From the NCBI GenBank assembly GCA_963745975.1, contig CAVUZJ010000002.1, forward strand, positions 310,001 to 374,000: a DNA stretch of 64,000 bases, read 5' to 3'. The notes beneath the pieces were generated by a model that did not search any database, was not told the DNA's origin, and worked only from the letters and a program-made list of their open reading frames with translations. Of this stretch, positions 53,045-61,454 are shown piece after piece (position 1 is the first letter of the stretch; every line of letters begins with the position of its first letter). The stretch is from JAKAWQ01 sp963745975 (GTDB taxonomy: Bacteria > Pseudomonadota > Alphaproteobacteria > Acetobacterales > Acetobacteraceae). The translations under genes and the position numbers were made by a program.

Positions 53045-54340
53045 ATGGGCAGGAACTCGAACGAGCGGGAGCGGGCGCTTCAGGAGCTCGCGCGCCGGGT
53101 GCTGCCGGCCGGCAGCTTCGGCAACACCGCGCTCGACCTCGTGATCGCCGAGGGAAGGGCCGGCCGCGTGCGGGACGTGAGCGGCAACGAGTATGTCGAT
53201 TTCCTGCTCGGCTCGGGCCCGATGTTCGTCGGCCACGCGCACCCGGAGGTGCTCGCCGCGGTGGCGGCGCAGGTCGCGAAGGGCAGCACCTTCTTCGCCT
53301 TGAGCGAGCCCGGCATCCGGCTCGCGGAGGCGATCGTCGAGGCCGTGCCCTGCGCGGACAAGGTCCGCTTCGTTTCGAGCGGCACCGAGGCCGACGCCTA
53401 CGCGATGCGGCTCGCCCGTGCGTTCCGCCGGCGCGACAAGATCCTCAAGTTCGAGGGTGGCTATCACGGCATGAGCGACTATTCGCTGATGAGCCTCGCC
53501 CCGAAGCGGCCGGGGAACTTCCCGCAGGCGGTGCCCAATTCGGCCGGCATTCCGGCCTCCGTGCGCGACGAGATGCTGATCGCGCCGTTCAACGATGCCG
53601 CACTCGCGCAGAGCCTGATCTTCGAGCACCGCGATGAGCTTGCCGGCGTGATCGTCGAGCCGTTCCAGCGTTTGCTGCCGCCGCGGCCGGGCTTCCTCGA
53701 GGCGTTGCGCAAGATCACCGCCGAGCTCGGCATTCCGCTGATCTTCGACGAGGTGGTGACCGGCTTCCGCTTCGCCTATGGCGGGGCGCAGGAATATTAC
53801 GGCGTGACGCCGGATATCTGCACGCTCGGCAAGATCATCGGCGGCGGCTTCCCGCTTGCCGCGATCGCCGGCCGCGCCGACATCATGGCGCATTTTGATC
53901 GCGCTTCGGTCGGCGACGAGCGGTTCCTGATCCAGATCGGCACGCTGTCGGGCAACCCGGTGGCGGCCACGGCGGGGCTTGCCACGCTGGCGGTGCTGAA
54001 GCGGCCCGGCGCCTACGAGCGGGTCTTCGCCACCGGCCGCGAGCTGATGGCGGGCTTTTCCGAGGCGATCGCGGCGGCCGGCGTGGCGGCGCAGGTGATC
54101 GGCGTGCCGCCGCTCTTCGACGTTGCCTTCCGTGCGGGCGAGGTCGCCGATTATCGCGGCTGGCTCGCGCAGGATGCGGAGATGCAGAAGCGCTTCAACC
54201 GCGCGATGCTCGAGGCGGGGGTTCTCAAGGGCGAGAGCAAGTTCTACGTCTCGCTCGCGCACGACGCGGCCGATGTGCGCCTCACCCTCGAGGCGTTTGC
54301 CCGCGCGATCGAGCAGGCGATGGTGCGCGAGCCGGCCTGA
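53045..54340 (+). CDS. Class-III aminotransferase, glutamate-1-semialdehyde aminomutase-like
   Basis: A 431-residue PLP enzyme. SSGTEADAYAMRLARAFRRRD, FEGGYHGMSDYSLMS, DEVVTGFRF (cofactor Asp) and LGKIIGGGFPLAAIAG (PLP lysine) are all present. It looks like HemL but the surroundings are phosphonate catabolism, so an aminotransferase for an organic amine or a phosphonate is more likely than heme synthesis. GGAGAGGCG precedes ATG 53045. It is divergent from the PbfA-like gene with 115 bp between. Confidence 0.88.
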   Translation: MGRNSNERERALQELARRVLPAGSFGNTALDLVIAEGRAGRVRDVSGNEYVDFLLGSGPMFVGHAHPEVLAAVAAQVAKGSTFFALSEPGIRLAEAIVEAVPCADKVRFVSSGTEADAYAMRLARAFRRRDKILKFEGGYHGMSDYSLMSLAPKRPGNFPQAVPNSAGIPASVRDEMLIAPFNDAALAQSLIFEHRDELAGVIVEPFQRLLPPRPGFLEALRKITAELGIPLIFDEVVTGFRFAYGGAQEYYGVTPDICTLGKIIGGGFPLAAIAGRADIMAHFDRASVGDERFLIQIGTLSGNPVAATAGLATLAVLKRPGAYERVFATGRELMAGFSEAIAAAGVAAQVIGVPPLFDVAFRAGEVADYRGWLAQDAEMQKRFNRAMLEAGVLKGESKFYVSLAHDAADVRLTLEAFARAIEQAMVREPA

Positions 54341-54376
54341 CCACCGCCGTGCCTGCACCATCGCCGGAGGTCGGAT

Positions 54377-55189
54377 GTGGGTTCGCTGCCGCTCGTAAGC
54401 TGCGTCATGCCGACTTACGGGCGGCCCGTGTTTGCCCTGCAGGCGGTGAGCTACTTCCTGCGCCAGGACTATCCGGCGCGCGAGCTTCTGATCCTCGACG
54501 ATGGTCCCGAAGGGCCCGGGGAGGGGCTTGCCGCGCGCCTCCCGGCTGACGATCGCATCCGCTATATCCGGCTGCCGCGGCTGCCGATCGGCGGCAAGCG
54601 CAACATCGGCTGCGCGCTTGCCCGTGGCGCGATCATCGCCCAGTGGGACGACGATGACTGGTACGGCCCCGCCAGGCTCTCCGCGCAGGTAGCACCCCTG
54701 CTGGCGGGCCGCGCCGACATCACCGGGATTCGCGGCACCACGGTCTTCGATCTCGAGCGCTGGCAGGCCTGGACGTGCACGCCGCGGCTGCACCGTCTGA
54801 TGTACCGCCATGACGTTCATGGCGGCACCCTCGTCTATTTCCGCGATCTCTGGCAGCGGCGCGCGCGCTATCCGAATCGCTCGCTCGCCGAGGATGCCCG
54901 CTTCCTCTCCCGCCTCATGCGCGCCGGCGCCCGGCTCGGTCGGGTCGAGGATGCGGGGCTCTTCGTCTATATCCGCCACGGCGCCAACACCTGGTCGTTC
55001 CGCTCGGGCCGCTTCCTCGATCCGCGCGGCTGGCGGAGCGTTGCCGGCGTGCCGATGCCACCTGAGGACCGGCCCTTCTATGTGGCGATCGCCACCGCGG
55101 CGGACGAGGCGGCCGTGCGGCGCGCGGGGCCGCGCTTCTTCCGCCAGGCGCTCAGCCGGATGATCGCGCCCGCGCCGGATCGCGGGTGA
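54377..55189 (+). CDS. Family 2 glycosyltransferase
   Basis: A 270-residue GT-A fold transferase. SCVMPTYGRPVFALQAVSYF opens the nucleotide-sugar site, LLILDDGPEGPG is the first Asp motif, and AQWDDDDWYGP is the metal-binding DXD. A DVHGGTLVYFRDLW segment and AEDARFLSRLM (catalytic ED-type) follow. No membrane helix is evident. Substrates are unknown. GTG 54377 is used (GCCGGAGG upstream). Confidence 0.9.
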   Translation: MGSLPLVSCVMPTYGRPVFALQAVSYFLRQDYPARELLILDDGPEGPGEGLAARLPADDRIRYIRLPRLPIGGKRNIGCALARGAIIAQWDDDDWYGPARLSAQVAPLLAGRADITGIRGTTVFDLERWQAWTCTPRLHRLMYRHDVHGGTLVYFRDLWQRRARYPNRSLAEDARFLSRLMRAGARLGRVEDAGLFVYIRHGANTWSFRSGRFLDPRGWRSVAGVPMPPEDRPFYVAIATAADEAAVRRAGPRFFRQALSRMIAPAPDRG

Positions 55190-55267
55190 CGCTTGGCGGC
55201 CTTCCCTGCGCCGGCGTGGCGGGATAGATTCGCGCTGGAAACGAACGGGCGGCGGAGGAGAACGGCG

Positions 55268-55810
55268 ATGGTCCTGAAACGGGCGGCGGGCTGCGCGGCG
55301 CTGGCTCTTTTGTGTCTCCCGTTTCGCCCGGGACTGGCCGCGAGCCCGGAGGTGGCGCGCGGCCAGTACCTCGTCACCGTGATGAGCTGCACCGACTGCC
55401 ACACCCCCGGCACGTTCCTCGGCAGCCCGGACATGACGCGGTTTCTTGGCGGCTCGGATGTCGGCTTCGCGATTCCGGGCCTCGGCGTCTTCGTTCCTCC
55501 GAACCTGACGCCCGATCCGGCGACCGGGCTCGGGAAGTGGAGCGAGGCGGAGATCGCGACCGCGCTCACCACCGGCGTCATACCGGGCGGACGGGTCCTG
55601 GCGCCGATCATGCCCTGGCGCTCCTTCGCGCATCTCACGCCCTCGGATGCGCTGGCGATCGCCGCCTATCTGAAGAGCCTGCCGCCGGTGGACCACCCTG
55701 TGCCCGGACCGTTCGGGCCGAAGGAGACGGCGACGGTCCCGGTGATGGCGGTGGTTCCGGCCGCCCTCTACGCCGCGCTACCGGCGCCCGGCGCCCCGGC
55801 CGCGAAATAG
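55268..55810 (+). CDS. c-type cytochrome (monoheme)
   Basis: A 180-residue periplasmic protein. A signal peptide ends near GLAAS. The single heme site is CTDCH (Cys at about 42 and 45); LTPDPATGLGKWSEAEIATAL follows, typical of cytochromes that serve dehydrogenases, and a Met in VLAPIMPWRSF may be the distal ligand. A Pro/Ala-rich tail closes the protein. A damaged copy of its 3' half occurs at 60283-60403. ATG 55268 has GGAGGAG upstream. Confidence 0.92.
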   Translation: MVLKRAAGCAALALLCLPFRPGLAASPEVARGQYLVTVMSCTDCHTPGTFLGSPDMTRFLGGSDVGFAIPGLGVFVPPNLTPDPATGLGKWSEAEIATALTTGVIPGGRVLAPIMPWRSFAHLTPSDALAIAAYLKSLPPVDHPVPGPFGPKETATVPVMAVVPAALYAALPAPGAPAAK

Positions 55811-55863
55811 CGCGAGCCGCGCAGTGGGGCCTCTGCGCGAACACGTGATTTCAGCTTGAAAGC

Positions 55864-57991
55864 GTGCGGCCTGTAAGCTCGACAAACGCAGCCGGGATTG
55901 CCGTCGTGGAGTTCCAACAGGCACTCGCGCTCCATCGCCAGGGCCGCATGGATGACGCCGGGCGGGCCTATGAAACGCTGCTGCAGGCGGAGCCGACGCA
56001 TCTCGATGCGCTGATCCATCTCGGGGCGCTGCGCCTCGGCCAGGGGCGCGCGGAGGAGGCGGAGGCGCTGCTGCGGCGGGCCGTGCGGACGGCGCCCGGA
56101 TCGCCCGAGGCGCTCGGCAACCTTGCCGCTTCACTGCAGGCGCTGGGCCGCCACGAAGAGGCGGCCACGCAGTACCGAAGCCGCGCTGGCGCTCGAGCCC
56201 GCCATTGCGGATGCGCGCTTCGGCCTGGCTGCGTGCCTGCAGGCGTGCGGCCGGCATGAGGCGGCGAGCGCGTGCTACGAGACGATCCTCGCCGCCGAGC
56301 CCGCGCACCCGGAGGCGAATTACGGGTTGGCGACGCTGCTGGCGCGGCTCGGCCGCACCGCGGAGGCGTCAGCCCGATACCGCGCCGCCCTGGCGGCCGA
56401 TCCGGACTTCGCCGAGGCGAGCTTCGGCCTCGGCCAATTGCTCGCGCGCGATGGCGCGCTCGGAGAAGCCGTCGCCTGCTTCCGCCAGGCGCTCGATGTC
56501 GATCCCGACTATATCGAGGCGCGGGCGGCGCTCGGCGTCGCGCTGGCGAGGAGCGACCGGGACGAGGAGGCGATGGCGGCGTTCCACGCTGTGCTCGCTT
56601 CCCAGCCGGGCCACGCCGAGGCCCACAACGGCATGGGCATGGTGCTGGAGCGCAAGCTGCGTCACGCCGAGGCGATGACGCATTACGGCGCCGTGCTGGA
56701 AGCCGAGCCCGAGCAGGTCAATGCCATGGCGGGCATGGCCAACGCCATGAAGAGCACGGGGCGGCATGCGGAAGCGCTGGCGCTGGCGCGCCGCGTGCTG
56801 GCGCTGCGGCCGAATTTTTCCCCGGCCGCCACCCTGCTCGGCTCCATCCTGGCGGAGCTCGGCGAGATGGGCGAGGCGCTGGCGGAGTGCCGCCGCGCCG
56901 TTGCGCTGGCGCCCAACCGGCCGGAATCGCTCTACCAGCTGGCGCTGCTCGCCAAGGTGCGGCCCGGCGACGGCACGCTCCATGCGCTGGAAGCGACGCT
57001 GCCGGTCGCGGGCTCGTTCACCGCGCGCGAGCAATGCCTGCTCTATTTCGCCCTGGGCAAGGCGTACGACGATATCGGCGCGCGCGAGCAAGGTTTTTTC
57101 TACCTGCTGCGCGGCAACGGAATCAAGCGGTCCCAGATGCAATACGACGAGGCGGCCGTGCTTGGCGGCATGGCGCGCCTCTCCGAGATCTTCACGCCGG
57201 GGCTGCTGGCGGCGCGGCAGCGGCTCGGCGATCCGTCTTCGGTGCCGGTCTTCATCGTCGGCATGCCACGCTCCGGTACCACGCTGATCGAGCAGGTCCT
57301 CGCCAGCCATGAAGCGGTCCATGGCGCCGGCGAGCGGACCGAATTGACGCAGGCGGTCGTGCGCCTGAACGCCGAACGTTTGGGCGCCGCCGCGTTCCCG
57401 GATTCCGTCTGGACGCTTGCGGGCGAAAAGCTGCGCCGGATGGGCGCGGAGCATGTCGCGGCGCTCAGGGCGCTCGCCCCGAATGCGATGCGCATCACCG
57501 ACAAGATGCCAGGCAATTTCCTCTATTTGGGATTGGTCCGCCTGATCCTGCCGAACGCGCGCATCATCCATGTCCGGCGCGATCCGGTCGATACCTGCCT
57601 CTCCTGCTTTTCCAAGCTGTTCACCGGCATCCAGCCATTCGCGTACGATCTCGCGGAGCTCGGCCGCTACTATCGCGCCTATGAGCGCCTGATGGCGCAT
57701 TGGCGGGAGGTCCTGCCGCCCGAGATCCTGCTGGAGGTGGAGTACGAGGCCCTGGTGGAGGATTTCGAGCCGCAGGCGCGCCGCATCGTCGCGCATTGCG
57801 GCCTGGCATGGGACCCGGCTTGCCTGGACTTCCACCGGACGTCGCGGCCGGTGCGAACCGCGAGCATGGTCCAGGTGCGCCAGCCGATTTATCGCAGCTC
57901 GATCGGGAGATGGCGCCCGGATGCCGCGCTGCTGCGACCCCTGCTTGACGCACTTGCCGCCATACCGGCCGGCAGCGCTAGCTCCGGTTGA
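55864..57991 (+). pseudogene. TPR-sulfotransferase gene with a single-base frameshift
   Basis: The first frame (55864-56259) encodes TPR units up to ...HEEAATQY; the second frame (through 57991) continues with EAALALEPAIADAR... . Removing one C at 56175-56176 joins them into a perfect 34-residue TPR unit and a protein of about 708 residues. The N-terminal half holds about 9 TPR units. The C-terminal half is a sulfotransferase: FIVGMPRSGTTLIEQVLAS binds PAPS 5'-phosphosulfate, and IIHVRRDPVDTCLSCFS the 3'-phosphate. The enzyme would add sulfate to a cell-surface or protein target. It may be a real mutation or a base-call error. Confidence 0.82.
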
Positions 57992-58847
57992 CGCGGGCGG
58001 GCTCGGTCGGCGCCTGCTCCTCCGCCGCCGGGTCGCGCAGCGGATAGAGCAGCTGCCCCACGAGCGAAGCGGGTAGCCTTGTATCGGTGCCGTAGGCGGC
58101 GGGCCAAATCGCCGGCAGATGATAGGTGCCGAAGAGCCGGTCCATCCAGGGCAGCATCGAAGCGAAGTTGCGGTCCCGGAACTCCGAGCGGGTGTGATGC
58201 CAATGATGGAAGCCCGGCGTCGTGATCAGCCATTCCAGCGGGCCCAGGCGCCAGCGCACGTTCGCATGGATGAAGAAGCCCCAGACCGGGACCACCAGCA
58301 TCACGAGCGTGACGATCAGCGTGCCGCGCACGCTCTCCGGCGCGCCCAGGCCGAGGACGTAGATCGGGACCAGGCCGCACAGGCGGATGAACGCGCTGTC
58401 GATCGGATGGGCGCGGGCGCTGATCAGGAAATACACGTCCTCGGGGCTGTGATGCAGCGCATGGAAGCGCCACAGAAAGGGGATCTGGTGCGCCCAGCGA
58501 TGGCCCCAGTAGAAGCCGAGATCGCCGACGACGAACGCGCTCAGGGCGCGCAGCCATATCGGCCAGGCGGCGATCGCGGCATGCAGGCGCCACGGCACGA
58601 AGCGGTAGGCGATATAGGCGGCGATGGACAGCGGGACCGCGAGCAGCAGTTGCGGCACGAGCCCCGTGATGAAAAAGAATCCGACATCTCCAAGGACGGA
58701 CTTGGGGATGACCTTCTGCTCACGGAGCGCGAAGAGACGCTCCAGCGGCAGGAAGATGACGGAGAGGATCAGCAGCCAGATGCAAAGCCTGAGGACGCCC
58801 AAGAGGGCCGATTCCAGGTGCTGGTGGTGCGCGACGAATGCAAGCAA
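57978..58847 (-). CDS. Sterol desaturase / fatty acid hydroxylase superfamily protein (second)
   Basis: A 289-residue membrane di-iron protein with HRWAH near 116, FHALHHSPE near 128 and FHHWHHT near 214, and at least four membrane helices (starting at about 12-35). It shares the fold and His pattern with the protein encoded at 35744 but little further sequence. The lipid substrate is unknown. Its end overlaps the TPR-sulfotransferase gene by 14 bp. No clear neighbour in the same operon. Confidence 0.9.
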   Translation of the reverse strand: MLAFVAHHQHLESALLGVLRLCIWLLILSVIFLPLERLFALREQKVIPKSVLGDVGFFFITGLVPQLLLAVPLSIAAYIAYRFVPWRLHAAIAAWPIWLRALSAFVVGDLGFYWGHRWAHQIPFLWRFHALHHSPEDVYFLISARAHPIDSAFIRLCGLVPIYVLGLGAPESVRGTLIVTLVMLVVPVWGFFIHANVRWRLGPLEWLITTPGFHHWHHTRSEFRDRNFASMLPWMDRLFGTYHLPAIWPAAYGTDTRLPASLVGQLLYPLRDPAAEEQAPTEPARVNRS

Positions 58848-58950
58848 GGGGAATGTCCTGGTTGGGGCGCCCGCTTCCCGCGCCCTCTATGCGAGCCACG
58901 GCACCCGGGAGAGGCTGGAGCCTCACCGGGTGCCTCGGCTCGCCGATGGA

Positions 58951-59814
58951 TCAGAGCGATGCGGACGGATTCTTACGGCGGCGGCGGGCGAAGGCGCCCA
59001 TGCCGAGAAGCCCGATGCCGAGCAGCGTCAGGCTCGCCGGCTCCGGCACCGGCGCCCCCAGGCCGGGCGGGGAGTTGACGCCGCCGAGGAAGGCGATCGG
59101 CGGAAGATTGACGGTGCTGCCGTCGTCGCCGTACGCGAGGAAGCTCAGCAGGTCGGTGGTGGCGTCCGCGGTCAGGGTCACGGTGACATAGTCCCAGCCG
59201 ACCGTGCACGTGTAGCAGATCGTCATCAACGGCGAGGCCACGATGGAGGCGGTTGGGTCCGAATCGGAATAGGTTTGCGTCGGGCCGTATGTCGGGTTGT
59301 ACGGGCCGCTGCCGTTGCCGTTGAGAGTGAGGCCCGCCGTGCCCAGCGAGACGATCCACTGGTCGGTGGTCGGCGTGTCGCCGCCGGTGACCGGGTTGTA
59401 ACCAAATCCCGTCTGCTCGCTGGCACCCTGGTAGAAGCTCAAGGTGTATTGCTGACCAATCGTCAGCCCTGTCACTTCGTAATTGAAGCCGCTCTCATAG
59501 CTCGGGTTCCCGTCCGCTTCCACGTAGTTGCCGCTGTAGCTTCCTACGGGATTGCCGTAGGTCGTGAGGTAGGTGGCGCTGTCAGCCTGCGCACCCGGGA
59601 TGGTTGTGGAATCGATGAAGATGAGGCCCGATCCCCCGGTCCAACCCGACGGATCGACAGACGTGAAGCTGCCTTTCGGCGTGCTCCCCGTGTAGCTGTC
59701 GAAATCCAGGTTCGTCAGATTGGGAAGGGGGATTGGATTCGCCAGCGCAGCCCGGCCCGCGAGCGACAGGGTGAGCGCGGTGGTGGCGATATAGAAGGAC
59801 CGGCGAAACATCAT
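58951..59814 (-). CDS. PEP-CTERM sorting domain-containing secreted protein (second)
   Basis: A 287-residue exported protein. ATG 59814 (MMFRRSFYIATTALTLSLAG) has GAGAAGG upstream. The mature part is Gly/Ser/Thr/Tyr-rich beta-sandwich-like (NLDFDSYTGSTPKGSFTSV, later QWIVSLGTAGLTLNGNG), resembling a carbohydrate-binding module. The C-terminal signal is VPEPASLTLLGIGLLGMG followed by RRRRK. A sigma-54-like promoter lies 46-61 bp upstream of the start. Confidence 0.9.
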   Translation of the reverse strand: MMFRRSFYIATTALTLSLAGRAALANPIPLPNLTNLDFDSYTGSTPKGSFTSVDPSGWTGGSGLIFIDSTTIPGAQADSATYLTTYGNPVGSYSGNYVEADGNPSYESGFNYEVTGLTIGQQYTLSFYQGASEQTGFGYNPVTGGDTPTTDQWIVSLGTAGLTLNGNGSGPYNPTYGPTQTYSDSDPTASIVASPLMTICYTCTVGWDYVTVTLTADATTDLLSFLAYGDDGSTVNLPPIAFLGGVNSPPGLGAPVPEPASLTLLGIGLLGMGAFARRRRKNPSASL

Positions 59815-59859
59815 GGCGTTCGACCTTCTCATTGTTACTGGGTTGCCTGGGGTTGCTGA

Positions 59860-59875
59860 AGCAAATGCCATGCCG
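59860..59875 (-). promoter_or_regulatory. Near-consensus sigma-54 -24/-12 promoter
   Basis: On the minus strand CGGCATGGCATTTGCT matches TGGYACR-N4-TTGCW at 10 of 12 defined positions, with the invariant GG and GC at the right distance. It ends 45 bp before the second PEP-CTERM gene start, close to the spacing at 30904-30919. Confidence 0.5.
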
Positions 59876-60115
59876 GAATGAAAAAATGCTTCTTTTCAAT
59901 AAGTTGCCATTGGTCCACCGAAGGCTTGGTTTCAAATGTGTAAGAGTCTTCGACAGATCGGGGCAAAGGTCGGCCAGGAGGCTGACATCGAAGGCTTGGT
60001 TCCAAGCGAGCCTTCGCTTTCGAATCATCGCTTGACGGATTGGCGGCTCGCCGAGCTTGACCGGAACCGTACGGAATCCGCCCAGCCAAGGGGATGAGGC
60101 GCCGGCAGGCGCCGT

Positions 60116-60403
60116 TCGCCGCCTCGATCGAGACCATTGCGGACATAGCGGTCCCGGCGCGCGCGCTCGACTCCCCGATCGCCGCGCGCCCGCCTAAGGC
60201 CAACCGCGAGTGGATCGCGCGGCTGCTCGGTGTGGGCGTCCGGAGCCTCCATTGCCCGCAGGTCCAGAGCACGGAGCACGCGGCGGAGATCGTGACCGCG
60301 CTGCCGACCGGCGTCACAGCGGGCGGGCGGATCCTGGCATCGATCGTGCCCAGGCACCCTCTACGCGACACCGCCCGCGCCCGGCGCCCCGGACGCGAAA
60401 TAG
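60116..60403 (+). pseudogene. Chimeric relic: HpcH/HpaI aldolase piece joined to cytochrome c piece
   Basis: Positions 60118-60292 align without gaps to 63606-63780 of the aldolase gene at the window end (about 85 percent identical by hand count; frame preserved: AASIETIADIAV, ANREWIARLLGVGV). From 60283 onward the sequence is instead like the cytochrome c gene from about 55552 (EIVTALPTGVTAGGRILASIVP versus EIATALTTGVIPGGRVLAPIMP), and after an internal deletion of about 145 bp like its very end at 55766-55810 up to TAG. The join is at GCGGAGATCG, present in both parents. It is not expected to encode a working protein. Confidence 0.75.
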
Positions 60404-60437
60404 CGGGGACCCGAGAAGGAGCGCGAGGCCGACCTCG

Positions 60438-61337
60438 TCAGGCTGCCGCGCAGAACGCCGACTCGCGGGCAAGCGCAAGGAACGCGTGCAGCACCGGATC
60501 GTCGTTGTCGGCCCGCCAGGCGAGCATGAATTTCGCCACCGTGCCTTTGGGCAAGGCGATCGGCGCGTAGCGGACATTTTCGAACGCCATGACGGCGGCG
60601 GATTCCGGAACGAGCGCGACGCCCACACCGGCGTTGACCATCGCTACGATGCTGTGCGCAAGGCCGGTGTGCCGGACGAGATCCGGCATCACGCCCGCTG
60701 CCTCGAAGAGCCTCCCGACCAGATCGTGGAAATAGGGTGATTCGTCCGGCGAATGCATGAGGTAGCGCCGTCCGGCCAGGCAGGAGAGATCGAGCGGCCC
60801 GGCATCGTACAGCGGGTCGTTCACGTTCGCGGCGAGCACCAGGCGCTCCTCGTGAATGGTGACCGCGCGAAGCTCGGGATTGTTGAGTGGCGGCCTGAGG
60901 ATCCCGACGTCGAGCTCGCCGCTGATCAGGGCTTGAGCCTGGCCGCCGGAGAGAATCTCGCGCACCGCGATCAGGACCGCGGGGTGGCTCTGCCTGAATG
61001 CCGCGATGAGGCGCGGGATCAATGCGTAGGAGGCAATCGGCGTCGCGCCGATGGAGAGCTGGCCGGCCTCGCCCTTCGCCGCTAGCCGCGCGACATCGGC
61101 CGCGGCGGAGGCAAGCTGAACGACACGCCGCGCCTCGGGAAGAAAGGCCTGCCCGGCATGGGTGAGGCCGACGGCACGGTTCGTCCGGTCCACGAGCCGG
61201 ACCCCAAGATCCGCTTCCAGCATCCGGATCTGGCGGCTGAACGGGGGCTGGGTCCGGCCCAGCCGCGCGGCGGCCCGGCCGAAGTGCAGCTCCTGGGCCA
61301 AGGCGACGAAGCAGCGCAGCTGATAGAGCTCGAACAT
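60438..61337 (-). CDS. LysR family transcriptional regulator
   Basis: A 299-residue regulator. The winged HTH is residues 1-60 (MFELYQLRCFVALAQELHFG, AARLGRTQPPFSRQIRMLE); the effector domain follows (LSIGATPIASYALIPRLIAAF, then ALVPESAAVMAFENV). It probably controls the divergent binding-protein gene at 61455. A GATCC-T-GGATC dyad at 61345-61355 lies just upstream of its ATG and may be an autoregulatory site. ATG 61337 is chosen as the family start. Confidence 0.93.
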   Translation of the reverse strand: MFELYQLRCFVALAQELHFGRAAARLGRTQPPFSRQIRMLEADLGVRLVDRTNRAVGLTHAGQAFLPEARRVVQLASAAADVARLAAKGEAGQLSIGATPIASYALIPRLIAAFRQSHPAVLIAVREILSGGQAQALISGELDVGILRPPLNNPELRAVTIHEERLVLAANVNDPLYDAGPLDLSCLAGRRYLMHSPDESPYFHDLVGRLFEAAGVMPDLVRHTGLAHSIVAMVNAGVGVALVPESAAVMAFENVRYAPIALPKGTVAKFMLAWRADNDDPVLHAFLALARESAFCAAA

Positions 61338-61454
61338 GGATACAGATCCTGGATCGCACGCAACAGACTTTAACATATCCCGGCAGGATCCGCGCCGCTA
61401 TCGTCCCAAAGGTGCAGCAAGAATTGCTCCGATAACGCGTGGGAGGAGACGGCA

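Noticed and set aside
53045..54340. Calling this gene hemL
   Set aside because: The sequence is HemL-like but the surroundings are phosphonate catabolism, and no other heme gene is near; a general aminotransferase call is safer.
52268..55696. A 1142-codon open frame on the minus strand
   Set aside because: It lies opposite well-supported genes (HemL-like, glycosyltransferase, cytochrome c) and is Arg/Pro/Gly-rich with no domain. Long shadow frames are common at this base composition.
59893..59908. Another sigma-54-like sequence (TGGCAACTTATTGA on the minus strand) upstream of the second PEP-CTERM gene
   Set aside because: The GG to GC spacing is one base off and the -12 element lacks GC; the site at 59860-59875 is better.
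61345..61355. GATCC-T-GGATC dyad as the LysR operator for the divergent gene
   Set aside because: It is almost on top of the LysR start codon and lacks the T-N11-A form; retained only as a possible autoregulatory site.
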